DNA of 12,124 nucleotides from CAZKGE01 sp964541695 (GCA_964541695.1 CAZIRB010000075.1:1-12124), one strand, 5' to 3'; counted from the stretch's first letter, positions 1 to 7,032 are shown. Notes: generated by a model from the sequence alone, not told the origin. Numbers and translations are program-made.

Positions 1-692
1 AAGAACGAGGCGGCAAACAGCACGCAGGCGCAGAGCGCGTATTTCTTGGCGGTCCCGCGCGCAAACGCGCGCGAAACGCGCCCGCGCCGCTGCTCGCGCT
101 GCGATTCGCGCTCCGCCCGGATGCGCTCGGACACGTCCTCGTCCGTGGGGTAGGCCTTGCTGTTCTCGGCCGCGGCGGCGACCGCGTCCGGCTCGAGCAG
201 AACAACGTCCGGGCGGCAGCGCCGCTGGAACGCGCGCGCGCCGTCCGCGTACCCGCCGGTGGCAAACAGCGCAAACGGCCCCTCATAGAGCCGCAGCGCG
301 GGGTACAGCGCGTCGGGCCCGGCCGCTTCGGCGTGCCGCAGCACGACGACGGGGCGGCCGCTTGAGAGCGGTTCGACGAGCGACAGCAGTTCGTCCTCCG
401 GCATGAATATCAGCCGCTCCAGAAAGATCGCGCGCCGGATGCTTGCCCGCTCGCGCAAAAGGAAGCGCGCGTACCGCGCCTCGCGCACGATACGCATGCC
501 GACCATCGCGGCCGCAAGCGCGATGAGAGAGAGCGCCGCGGCGATCCGCTCGGACTCGACGAGCGCGCGGAAGTACAAAAACGCCGCGATCAATAGCACG
601 GCGCGTATGGCAAAATAATCGAGCGCGCGCGCAAAAAGGCTCCTGCCGCCGCCAAACCTTTTTCGAAACACCGCGTCCTCCGCAGACCGCAT
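1..692 (-). CDS. Membrane protein of unknown function, partial (C-terminus beyond left edge)
   Basis: An open frame without stops runs from an ATG at 692 down to base 1, giving 230 residues and continuing outside the window. The start has a good ribosome site (AGGAGG, about 8 bases upstream). Two hydrophobic segments lie near the N-terminus (about residues 30-44 and 50-68). A charged, probably cytoplasmic region covers about 69-215, and a third hydrophobic stretch starts near 217. Residues 113-170 have a strand-helix-strand look (PVVVLRH, then ALRLYEG, then FALFATGGYADGARAF, then DVVLLEPD). This faintly recalls the end of Mrr/restriction-endonuclease-like domains, but the catalytic Q-x-K is not visible, so an active nuclease is unlikely. 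Residues 185-210 are very rich in Arg and Glu. It is transcribed away from nadD. I do not recognise the family. Existence of the gene is fairly sure; the fold is a guess. Confidence 0.75.
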   Translation of the reverse strand, partial: MRSAEDAVFRKRFGGGRSLFARALDYFAIRAVLLIAAFLYFRALVESERIAAALSLIALAAAMVGMRIVREARYARFLLRERASIRRAIFLERLIFMPEDELLSLVEPLSSGRPVVVLRHAEAAGPDALYPALRLYEGPFALFATGGYADGARAFQRRCRPDVVLLEPDAVAAAAENSKAYPTDEDVSERIRAERESQREQRRGRVSRAFARGTAKKYALCACVLFAASF

Positions 693-734
693 TCGGCACC
701 CCTCCTCAATAAAAACCAAATTCTCTTTCCATTG

Positions 735-764
735 TTGCCCTTTTTATGGCGGGTATACTATAAT
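735..764 (+). promoter_or_regulatory. Candidate promoter of the nadD-yqeK operon
   Basis: A perfect -10 TATAAT (759-764) follows the -35-like TTGCCC (735-740) with an 18-base spacer. A second possible pair, TTGTTG (732-737) and TATACT (754-759) with 16 bases between, overlaps it. Transcription would start near 771, leaving a leader of about 33 bases. Just after that start there is a small inverted repeat, GTCA-atca-TGAC (768-779). Confidence 0.55.
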
Positions 765-772
765 GATGTCAA
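743..772 (-). promoter_or_regulatory. Candidate promoter of the minus-strand membrane gene
   Basis: Read on the minus strand, a perfect -35 TTGACA (772-767) is followed after 18 bases by CATAAA (748-743), a 4/6 match to the -10 consensus. It lies about 50 bases upstream of the ATG at 692. It overlaps the predicted nadD promoter on the other strand. The assignment rests on motif matching only. Confidence 0.4.
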
Positions 773-803
773 TCATGACGGATGCTATGTCGGGAGGCTG
801 TCG

Positions 804-1952
804 ATGCGAATCGGTGTGCTGGGCGGCACATTTAATCCCATACATAACGCGCACCTGCAGATGGCGCAGTGCGCGAAGGACACGCTGAATCTGGACAAGA
901 TTCTGATGATGGTCGCCTCCGACCCGCCGCACAAGAAGGTCGACGGCCATATCGGCGCGGACGTCCGCTTTTTTATGACGCAGCTTGCGTGCCGGAACGT
1001 GCCGGGCGTCGAGGCCAGCAACCTCGAGCTGCGCCGCAAGGGCAAGAGCTATACGCTCGACACGCTGCTGGAGCTGAAAAAGCAGGAGCCCGAGGCCGGG
1101 CTCGTGCTGATCATCGGGAGCGATATGCTGCAGGGTTTTGTCGACTGGCACCAGCCCAAGGACGTGGCCAAGCTCTGCGAGATCGCCTGCGTGCCGCGCA
1201 AGGGGCTTTCGTCCGCGGACAAGGTCGCCGCGGCGACTCTGCGCCGCGACTACGGCGCGAAGCTCACCATGCTGCCGGCCTGCGCGGACGTGATCTCGTC
1301 GACCGAGATCCGCCGCTGTGTGGAGGAGGCGCTGCCGGTTTCGGATTTTGTGCCGAAAAACGTGGAATGGTATCTGTACGAGAACGGGCTGTACTTTCCG
1401 CCGGCGCTGAAGGAGACGCAGACCGCGCTGAAGAAAAGCCTCTCGCCCGTGCGCTACCAGCACGTCGTGGGCACGATGATCGAGGCGGTGCGGCTCGCCG
1501 CGCTTTGGGGCGCGGACCCGAAACAGGCGCGGATCGCGGCGCTTTTGCACGACTGCGCTAAAGAGCTCGACAAGCGCGCGCTCGCCGTGTACTCGGGCGA
1601 CGACTCCGGCATTCTGCCGGTGCTGCACGCGTTCGCGGGTGCGGTGCTGGCCCGGACCGAGTACGGCGTGACCGACGAGGACGTGCTGCGCGCCATCCGC
1701 CTGCACAGCACCGGCGACTACGCCATGACGACGCTCGACAAGATCATCTATCTTGCGGACATCACGGAGCCCACGCGCAGCTTCGAGGGCGTGGACGGCT
1801 ACCGCAAGGCGCTCAAGAAGGGCGCGGACGAGGCGATGATATACGCGCTGACGCAGACGGAGAAGCGGCTGCTCGCGGCCGGGGCGAAGTTTCACCCCGC
1901 GTCCGCGCGCGCGCTGGCATATTATCAAAATCTAAAGGAGGTATCCCGTTGA
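804..1952 (+). CDS. nadD-yqeK: Nicotinate-nucleotide adenylyltransferase fused to YqeK HD-domain Ap4A hydrolase
   Basis: A 382-residue two-domain protein. Residues 1-195 are NadD, which transfers AMP from ATP to nicotinate mononucleotide to make deamido-NAD. The nucleotidyltransferase motif GGTFNPIHNAHL is at 7-18, GSDML at 105-109, and the ISSTEIR signature at 164-170. Residues about 205-380 are a YqeK-type HD phosphohydrolase, a family known to split Ap4A symmetrically to ADP. Its predicted metal ligands are H220, H249-D250 (LLHDCAKE), H275, H301 and D319 (YLADITEP). The ATG at 804 is chosen because GGGAGG sits 6 bases upstream and the NadD fold begins at once (MRIGVLGG); a longer in-frame extension to 732 would pass through the promoter. 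In many Firmicutes these are two neighbouring genes; here they are one chain. The stop overlaps the rsfS start by 4 bases. Confidence 0.95.
   Translation: MRIGVLGGTFNPIHNAHLQMAQCAKDTLNLDKILMMVASDPPHKKVDGHIGADVRFFMTQLACRNVPGVEASNLELRRKGKSYTLDTLLELKKQEPEAGLVLIIGSDMLQGFVDWHQPKDVAKLCEIACVPRKGLSSADKVAAATLRRDYGAKLTMLPACADVISSTEIRRCVEEALPVSDFVPKNVEWYLYENGLYFPPALKETQTALKKSLSPVRYQHVVGTMIEAVRLAALWGADPKQARIAALLHDCAKELDKRALAVYSGDDSGILPVLHAFAGAVLARTEYGVTDEDVLRAIRLHSTGDYAMTTLDKIIYLADITEPTRSFEGVDGYRKALKKGADEAMIYALTQTEKRLLAAGAKFHPASARALAYYQNLKEVSR
1934..1941 (+). promoter_or_regulatory. Ribosome binding site deciding the TTG start of rsfS
   Basis: A full AAAGGAGG sequence lies inside the end of nadD-yqeK, 7 bases before the TTG at 1949. 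No ATG fits the conserved RsfS N-terminus, so this site supports a TTG start and translational coupling through the TTGA overlap. Confidence 0.7.
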
Positions 1953-2329
1953 AGGAACCGATCAAGGCGCAGGTGGATAAGCTCTGCGAGGTGCTCTACG
2001 ACAAGAAGGCGCAGAACATTCTCGCCATCCACGTTTCGGAAAAGACCGTGATCGCGGACTGGTTCATCATCGCGAGCGGGCGCGTGCCGCAGCAGGTGAA
2101 GGCGCTGTGCGACGAAATCGAGGAGAAGGCGCCGGAGTTCGATCTCGTGCTGCGCCGCCGCGAGGGGTATTCGGACGGCCGCTGGATCGTGCTGGACTTT
2201 GCCGACATCCTCGTGCATTTGTTTATACCGGACGAGCGGCGCTACTACAATATGGAGCGCCTCTGGGACGAGGACAACAGCGCCATCAACTATTCCGCCC
2301 TGCGCGAGAGCCAGCCGTCCGAGGCATAG
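1949..2329 (+). CDS. rsfS: Ribosomal silencing factor RsfS
   Basis: A 126-residue protein of the RsfS/Iojap family. RsfS binds uL14 (RplN) on the large subunit and blocks joining of the subunits when nutrients are scarce. The family pattern is clear: the D-W-F-I-I-A-S-G block (about residues 37-44), then REGYSDGRWIVLDFADILVH (about 71-90) and the RRYYNMERLWD tail. The length is normal for the family, with a short extra acidic C-terminus. It starts with TTG behind a strong ribosome site and overlaps the nadD-yqeK stop by 4 bases, so the two are almost certainly co-translated. The pairing of nadD, yqeK and rsfS is a standard Firmicute cluster and supports the call. In many relatives an LCP-family (LytR-CpsA-Psr) gene sits in this cluster; none is seen here. 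Confidence 0.95.
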   Translation: MKEPIKAQVDKLCEVLYDKKAQNILAIHVSEKTVIADWFIIASGRVPQQVKALCDEIEEKAPEFDLVLRRREGYSDGRWIVLDFADILVHLFIPDERRYYNMERLWDEDNSAINYSALRESQPSEA

Positions 2330-2351
2330 CGGACAGAAAGCGCCTCATTTT

Positions 2352-4049
2352 ATGAAAGAAAAACTGCGCGACCTTGTCGCGGACGACCGTCCAATCAAGG
2401 AGCGGCTGCTGCTTGCGCTGCACGCCGCGGTGTTTTTTGCGTTTACACTGCTGATCTTTGCGCCGTACGACCTGTATATGTCGAACGCGACCGAGCTTTG
2501 GTTCCCGTTTGCGCGCATCTGGTGGTGCTTTGCGCTCCTGTTTGCCGCGGCGCTTTTTGTGCTGCTCGCGCTGTCGCTGCCGCTTTCCGGCAAGCTGTTC
2601 AACCTCTACGTCACGCTCCTGTTTTCGGCGGCGCTGCTCCTGTACCTGCAGGGCAACTTCCTCAACATCAGCTACGGTGCGCTCGACGGCTCGGATATCC
2701 GCTGGGAACGGTACGGCGCGTATTCGCTGGTCAACACGGCCGTCGCGCTGTTTATTTTGCTCGTCCCGTTTATCGTACTGTACTTCTCCAAAAAGTTCTG
2801 GCGGAACATGCTGCGCTTCGTCTCCGCGGGGCTCGTGCTCGTGCAGATCGTGTCGCTCGTGTCGTACGCGCTCATCGCAAAGCCCAAGCCGACCGAGGGC
2901 GACTACGGCCTCGGCTGGGACGGCGTGCTGAGCGTGTCGCAGGAGGAGAACGTGATCGTGATCCTGCTCGACACGTTCGACAACAAGCTCGTCGGGCCGC
3001 TGCTGGCCGACGATCCGGCCTGTCTGGATTTCTTGGACGGCTTTACGTACTACCGCAACACGCTCGGCACGTATAAATTCACCTACCCGTCCATGACGGC
3101 GCACATGACCGGCGTATTGTGGTTCTGCGACGGCACCTACGCCGACCGCACCGCGTACCTGCGGCACGCGTGGGAGAGCGACGAGCTGTTCACCGAGCTG
3201 CACGATCTTGGCTACGATTCGCGCGTGCTCGGCGCGTGGCAGTACCTCGGCGAGGCGCGGCCGGACCTGATCGACAACTACGAGTACGACCCCAAGATCG
3301 TGACCTCTTACCGGGGGCTGACCGAAACGATGCTCAAGCTCGTCGCGTTTACGTACCTGCCGCACGTGCTCAAGCCCGGCTTCTGGCTCTACACGGGCGA
3401 GTTCAACGCGTATAAGCAGCTTTCGATCTATCAATTGCTCGACCCGATCACGTACCGGCGCTTTGTGGACGAGCGCATCCGGGCCGACAGCGGGGAAAAA
3501 ACGTTCCGCATGTACCACCTCGACGGCATGCACCTGCCGTACACGCTGTCCGCGGATGTGACGCGCGTGCCGGAGAGCGAGAGCTCAATGTTCATCCAGT
3601 CCAAGGGCGTGCTGAAGTTTACGCGCGAGATCATCGATCAGCTCAAGGAAACGGGCGCGTACGACGCTTCTACGATCATCATCATGGCGGACCACGGCAC
3701 CGTGTACAACGACCTGCCGACCGAGACGCACAACCCGGTCCTGTTCATCAAGCCGAAGGACGCGCACGGCGCGCTCGCGACGTCGGACGCGCCGGCCTGG
3801 CTGATGGATTTAAAGGCCACGATACTCGACGCCGCGGGCCTGCCGAACTACGGCGACTACGGCACGTCCGTGTTCGACCTGACCGGGGACACCTCTCGCG
3901 AGCGGTACTTCTACTGCACGCATCAGGCGGACAATAACGGCGCGTCGATGACGGAGTTCCTTGTCACGGGCGACTGCAACGACCTTTCCAACTGGAAAAA
4001 GACCGGCCGCACGTGGAGCAGCACCGGCGAGGAGATCGACGAGGAATAG
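2352..4049 (+). CDS. Membrane sulfatase/LtaS-type phosphotransferase or hydrolase
   Basis: A 565-residue protein with five predicted N-terminal membrane helices (about 18-39, 56-77, 83-100, 126-146, 154-175) followed by an extracellular alkaline-phosphatase-superfamily domain. This is the architecture of lipoteichoic acid synthases and phosphoglycerol transferases. Visible metal-site and catalytic candidates are D207 (ILLDTFD), the probable nucleophile T244 in FTYPSMTAHMTG, H394 (GMHLPY), D447-H448 (MADHGT) and H460. The likely role is transfer or hydrolysis of phosphate or sulfate esters on a surface polymer or lipid. The sequence does not say whether it is a true LTA synthase; a sulfatase or another phosphoglycerol transferase is equally possible. 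It starts 22 bases after rsfS. There is no good ribosome site before the ATG, so translation may depend on coupling. The fold is sure; the substrate is unknown. Confidence 0.8.
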   Translation: MKEKLRDLVADDRPIKERLLLALHAAVFFAFTLLIFAPYDLYMSNATELWFPFARIWWCFALLFAAALFVLLALSLPLSGKLFNLYVTLLFSAALLLYLQGNFLNISYGALDGSDIRWERYGAYSLVNTAVALFILLVPFIVLYFSKKFWRNMLRFVSAGLVLVQIVSLVSYALIAKPKPTEGDYGLGWDGVLSVSQEENVIVILLDTFDNKLVGPLLADDPACLDFLDGFTYYRNTLGTYKFTYPSMTAHMTGVLWFCDGTYADRTAYLRHAWESDELFTELHDLGYDSRVLGAWQYLGEARPDLIDNYEYDPKIVTSYRGLTETMLKLVAFTYLPHVLKPGFWLYTGEFNAYKQLSIYQLLDPITYRRFVDERIRADSGEKTFRMYHLDGMHLPYTLSADVTRVPESESSMFIQSKGVLKFTREIIDQLKETGAYDASTIIIMADHGTVYNDLPTETHNPVLFIKPKDAHGALATSDAPAWLMDLKATILDAAGLPNYGDYGTSVFDLTGDTSRERYFYCTHQADNNGASMTEFLVTGDCNDLSNWKKTGRTWSSTGEEIDEE

Positions 4050-4071
4050 CGGAGAAGGGTTTTTATCAACG

Positions 4072-4111
4072 GCGGCCGGGGAGCGCGTCCCCTTGGCCGC
4101 TTTATTTTTTT
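4072..4111 (+). terminator. Intrinsic terminator after the sulfatase/LtaS-like gene
   Basis: GCGGCC plus GGGGA (4072-4082) pairs with TCCCC and GGCCGC (4088-4100), with a two-base TT bulge on the 3' side and a GCGCG loop. The T-rich run TTTATTTTTTT follows directly (4101-4111). It lies 22 bases after the stop codon and ends the nadD operon. Confidence 0.9.
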
Positions 4112-4235
4112 GCGCCGCGTTTTTGCGGGTGAAATTATCGGATTCTGTGTAAATTTCGGCGGTTTTTAGCCGTTTTGCGGCATTTTCGCGCCGTGTTCCG
4201 CTCCTGTTGCGCGCGGCGCGGACATGCCGGGCGGC
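4112..4235. other. Intergenic segment with no gene seen
   Basis: This stretch lies between the terminator and the feoAB promoter. It is locally more AT-rich than the genes and contains only short hairpins, such as CCGC-GTTTTT-GCGG at 4115-4128. Frames crossing it have neither a convincing start nor a recognisable product. Confidence 0.6.
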
Positions 4236-4263
4236 TTGACAACATATCGATACATGATACAAT
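4236..4263 (+). promoter_or_regulatory. Strong promoter of feoAB (extended -10)
   Basis: A perfect -35 TTGACA (4236-4241), a 16-base spacer and TACAAT (4258-4263), preceded by the extended -10 element TGA (4255-4257). Transcription would begin near 4270, giving a leader of about 34 bases. The spacer holds the palindrome TATCGATA (4245-4252). Confidence 0.8.
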
Positions 4264-4272
4264 ACTTGTGTA

Positions 4273-4286
4273 TTAGCAAACGCTAA
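4273..4286. promoter_or_regulatory. Operator-like inverted repeat at the feoAB transcription start
   Basis: TTAGC-aaac-GCTAA is a perfect 5-bp inverted repeat just downstream of the predicted start of transcription. A bound protein here would block the promoter. The TTAG/CTAA half sites recall DtxR/IdeR-family iron-repressor boxes, which would suit an iron importer, but the site is shorter than the classic box. The repressor identity is inference. Confidence 0.45.
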
Positions 4287-4303
4287 CAACCGGAGGGCAA
4301 CGC

Positions 4304-6817
4304 ATGGCGGACACCATAAAAACCTTAGGCGAGCTTGCGCCGGGCACGAGCGGTTTTGTCAGGACCGTGGGCGCGTCGAATCCGCGCATGAAGCGCCGCC
4401 TGATCGATATGGGCATCACGCCGATGACCGAGATACTGGTCAAGAAGGTCGCGCCGCTCGGCGATCCCATCGAGGTGTCGCTGCGCGGCTATTCGCTGTC
4501 TTTGCGCCGCGAGGACGCCGACCAGATCACATTGCTGAACGAGCGGGAGCTTGCCGCCTTCCGTGCGCGCGAGGAGGCGCTGTCCGAGCGCTTCCACGCC
4601 TACGCCGCAAAGCGCCGGGACGTGCACGACGCGGACACGGACATCGCCGCGCACAGGAACGCGGCTAGGCTTTCGGAGTGGTTCATCCGCTCGGACACGT
4701 CGGGCTGCCCCGCGGGCGGCTGCCTCGCCTGCGCGAAAAACTGCGGCATGGTGCGCGATTCAAAGAACGCCATCCCCACGGCGGACAGCCTGCCGATCAA
4801 GCTCGCGCTCGTCGGCAACCCGAACGCGGGCAAGACCACTTTGTTCAACGCCGTGACGGGCGCGAAGGAATACGTCGGCAACTGGCCGGGCGTGACCGTG
4901 GAGAAGAAGGAGCGGCGGCTAAACGCGTTCGGCCACGACATCACAATCGTCGACCTGCCGGGCATCTATTCGCTCTCGACCTACTCGATGGAGGAGATCG
5001 TCGCGCGAAACTTCGTGCTCGACGAGAAGCCCGACGCGATCATCAACATCGTCGACGCGACGAACCTCGAGCGCAACCTGTACCTGACCGTGCAGCTCAT
5101 GGAGCTCGAAAAGCCCATGATCGTGGCTTTAAACATGATGGACGAGGTCAAAAAGCTCGGCATCTCGATCGACTGCGCGCGGCTCGCGCTCGAGCTTGGC
5201 GTGCCGGTCGTGCCGATCTGCGCGCGCACGGGCGAGGGCGTGACGGAGCTGATCTCGCAGAGCGCAAGGCTGTTCGGCCTCGTGCACGAGCAGCTGCACC
5301 GCGGTTTTTCAATCGAACCGGACGACCTCTACGACGCGCACACGCACGCGATGCACCATCGAATCGGCGACATCATCGCGGACGCGTCGGAGCGCGCCAA
5401 GCTCCCCAAACACTGGGCGGAGATCAAGCTGCTCGAGGGCGACGAAATGGTGCGAAAGCGCCTGAGCCTGACCGCCGAGCAGGAAATCGCGCTCGACCGC
5501 GCGATTGCGGCCTACGCCGGCGACGGGTCGCTGATGGACAACGAGACGCGCGTGGCGGACGCAAGGTACAGCTACATCGCGCGCGTGTGCGCCGCCGCCG
5601 TTGTAAAGCGTGCGCCCGGCGAGAAGAGCGCCTCCGACCGCATCGACGCGGTGTTGACGAACAAGTACGTCGGCATCCCGATATTCCTCGCGATCATGGG
5701 CGTGATATTCGTGCTCACGTTCGACACGATCGGGGGATTTTTATCGGACGGCATGGACCTTCTGATCAACGGGCTGTTCGCGGGCTTTGTGCGCTCGCTC
5801 CTTGCCCCCGTGCCCGCGTGGCTTAGCTCGCTCGTCTGCGACGGCATCATCACGGGCGTCGGCGGGATACTGACGTTTTTGCCGCAGATCGCGCTGTTGT
5901 TCTTCTTCCTCTCGCTGCTCGAGGACAGCGGGTATATGTCGCGTACGGCGTTCATCATGGACCGCGCGCTGAAAAAGTTCGGTCTGTCCGGCAAGTCGTT
6001 TATCCCGATGCTGATGGGCTTTGGCTGCACGGTGCCCGCCGTGCTGAGCGCGCGCACGATGGAGAATCCCGAGGACCGCCGCATGACGATCATGCTGCTG
6101 CCGTTTGTGAGCTGCTCGGCCAAGCTCCCCGTATACGGCCTCATCGCGTCGGCCTTCTTTGCCCGCGCGCGCGGCCTCGTGATTTTGAGCCTGTATGTAA
6201 TGGGCATCGTGGTCGGCATCGCGTCGGGCGTGCTGTTCCGCAAGACGCTGTTCCGCAAAAACCACGCGGCGTTCGTGATGGAGCTGCCGCCGTACCGCTG
6301 GCCGTCGCTGAAGAACACGCTCACGCACGTGTCCGAGCGCGTCGGGCACTTCATCGAGAAGGCGGGCACGATCATACTGCTCATGAGCATCGCGCTGTGG
6401 TTTCTCACGCACTTCAACGCCGCGTTCTCGTTCACGGAAAACGCGGCGGCGAGCCTGCTCGGCATCGCGGGGAGCTGGATCGCGCCCGTGTTTAGCCCGA
6501 TGGGCTACGGCCGCTGGGAGGCTGCGGTCGCGCTCTTGACCGGCCTTGTCGCCAAGGAGGCTGTCGTGTCGTCGCTCTCGATGTTCACAGGCTCCACGGG
6601 AGCCGCGCTCTCCGCGGCGCTTGCCGGCATGCTCACGCCCATCGCCGCGTACAGCTTCCTCGTGTTCGTGCTTTTGTACGTGCCCTGCATGGCCGCGATG
6701 GCGACGATCCACCGCGAGCTCGGCAGCGCGAGGTACACGTTGTTCATACTTTTGTACCAGATGGGCGTGGCGTACTTGATGTCGCTGTTGGTCTACACGC
6801 TCGGCTCGCTGCTCTAG
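4304..6817 (+). CDS. feoAB: FeoA-FeoB fusion ferrous iron transporter
   Basis: An 837-residue fusion. Residues 1-79 form the FeoA SH3-like domain. A linker follows (about 80-160) containing four cysteines, C135, C140, C143 and C147. The FeoB GTPase domain begins near 165, with G1 GNPNAGKT (171-178), a G2 threonine in GVTVEK, G3 DLPG (217-220) and G4 NMMD (277-280). The membrane part starts near 455 and has both FeoB gate motifs, GFGCTVPAV (572-580) and LPFVSCSAKLPVY (599-611). FeoB imports Fe(II) across the inner membrane, powered or gated by nucleotide hydrolysis; FeoA assists it. GGAGG lies 7 bases before the ATG at 4304. No feoC-like gene follows. The gene stands alone between a terminator upstream and the repeat element downstream. 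The call is certain; the role of the cysteine linker is not known to me. Confidence 0.97.
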   Translation: MADTIKTLGELAPGTSGFVRTVGASNPRMKRRLIDMGITPMTEILVKKVAPLGDPIEVSLRGYSLSLRREDADQITLLNERELAAFRAREEALSERFHAYAAKRRDVHDADTDIAAHRNAARLSEWFIRSDTSGCPAGGCLACAKNCGMVRDSKNAIPTADSLPIKLALVGNPNAGKTTLFNAVTGAKEYVGNWPGVTVEKKERRLNAFGHDITIVDLPGIYSLSTYSMEEIVARNFVLDEKPDAIINIVDATNLERNLYLTVQLMELEKPMIVALNMMDEVKKLGISIDCARLALELGVPVVPICARTGEGVTELISQSARLFGLVHEQLHRGFSIEPDDLYDAHTHAMHHRIGDIIADASERAKLPKHWAEIKLLEGDEMVRKRLSLTAEQEIALDRAIAAYAGDGSLMDNETRVADARYSYIARVCAAAVVKRAPGEKSASDRIDAVLTNKYVGIPIFLAIMGVIFVLTFDTIGGFLSDGMDLLINGLFAGFVRSLLAPVPAWLSSLVCDGIITGVGGILTFLPQIALLFFFLSLLEDSGYMSRTAFIMDRALKKFGLSGKSFIPMLMGFGCTVPAVLSARTMENPEDRRMTIMLLPFVSCSAKLPVYGLIASAFFARARGLVILSLYVMGIVVGIASGVLFRKTLFRKNHAAFVMELPPYRWPSLKNTLTHVSERVGHFIEKAGTIILLMSIALWFLTHFNAAFSFTENAAASLLGIAGSWIAPVFSPMGYGRWEAAVALLTGLVAKEAVVSSLSMFTGSTGAALSAALAGMLTPIAAYSFLVFVLLYVPCMAAMATIHRELGSARYTLFILLYQMGVAYLMSLLVYTLGSLL

Positions 6818-6842
6818 CGCGCCCGGTTTTGAAGCCATGGAA

Positions 6843-6867
6843 TGCAGGATAAGGATTTTATCCTGCA
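6843..6867. repeat. Left terminal hairpin of the compound element
   Basis: TGCAGGATAA (6843-6852) and TTATCCTGCA (6858-6867) are perfect 10-bp complements around the loop GGATT. No T-run follows on the plus strand, so it is not a standard terminator of feoAB even though it lies 25 bases after the stop. Confidence 0.85.
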
Positions 6868-6897
6868 CAGCGTGTCAAAAAAGACCCCGGGATTGCT

Positions 6898-6913
6898 AAG
6901 GGCCGCGGCCCTT
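6898..6913. repeat. 16-bp perfect palindrome
   Basis: AAGGGCCGCGGCCCTT is self-complementary over its full length. It lies inside the left half of the compound element. Confidence 0.8.
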
Positions 6914-6932
6914 GACCCATGGAATCCGGCTG

Positions 6933-6949
6933 CGTCGGCTTTGCCGACG
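6933..6949. repeat. Internal hairpin with 7-bp stem
   Basis: CGTCGGC and GCCGACG pair perfectly around the loop TTT. A smaller GGAG-CGGG-CTCC hairpin follows at 6967-6978. Confidence 0.75.
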
Positions 6950-6981
6950 TGGCGGGCCGCCCCCCAGGAGCGGGCTCCGCG

Positions 6982-7026
6982 TGCTTTTTGCAGCCCGGGA
7001 GTCCGAAGGACGGGAGGCAAAAAGCA
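6982..7026. repeat. Internal long hairpin with 10-bp stem
   Basis: TGCTTTTTGC (6982-6991) pairs perfectly with GCAAAAAGCA (7017-7026). The 25 bases between them contain a nested GTCC-gaa-GGAC stem (7001-7011). A nested stem inside a longer one is what a folded RNA or a cruciform-forming repeat looks like. Confidence 0.8.
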
Positions 7027-7032
7027 GGTATC

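Noticed and set aside
283..699. Minus-strand open frame of 138 codons starting at GTG 699
   Set aside because: The frame starting at ATG 692 has a properly spaced ribosome site, membrane helices and normal composition and continues to the window edge; this one is its Arg-rich shadow.
744..1928. Long minus-strand open frame (394 codons) opposite nadD-yqeK
   Set aside because: Arg/His/Ala-rich composition typical of the antisense of a GC-rich gene; the plus-strand frame has unmistakable NadD and YqeK motifs throughout.
2286..3533. Long minus-strand open frame (415 codons) opposite the sulfatase/LtaS-like gene
   Set aside because: Low-complexity Arg/Val/Glu content and no recognisable motifs; the plus strand carries helices and catalytic residues over the same bases.
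4123..4155. A second feoAB promoter around TTGCGG and TGTGTAAAT
   Set aside because: Both boxes match the consensus poorly compared with the near-perfect promoter at 4236-4263.
4678..5826. Plus-strand open frame (382 codons) in another frame of feoAB
   Set aside because: Arg-rich frame-shift shadow across the well-conserved FeoB GTPase domain.
6843..6867. Left hairpin as the feoAB terminator
   Set aside because: No T-run follows on the plus strand; the right-end hairpin at 7063-7093 has one and is the better candidate.
5741..6868. Minus-strand open frame (375 codons) opposite the FeoB membrane domain
   Set aside because: Charged, repetitive antisense shadow; FeoB gate motifs and helices are continuous on the plus strand.
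6835..6925. 9-bp direct repeat CCATGGAAT as a target-site duplication
   Set aside because: One copy lies inside the element and the other spans its left edge, so the pair does not flank an insertion.
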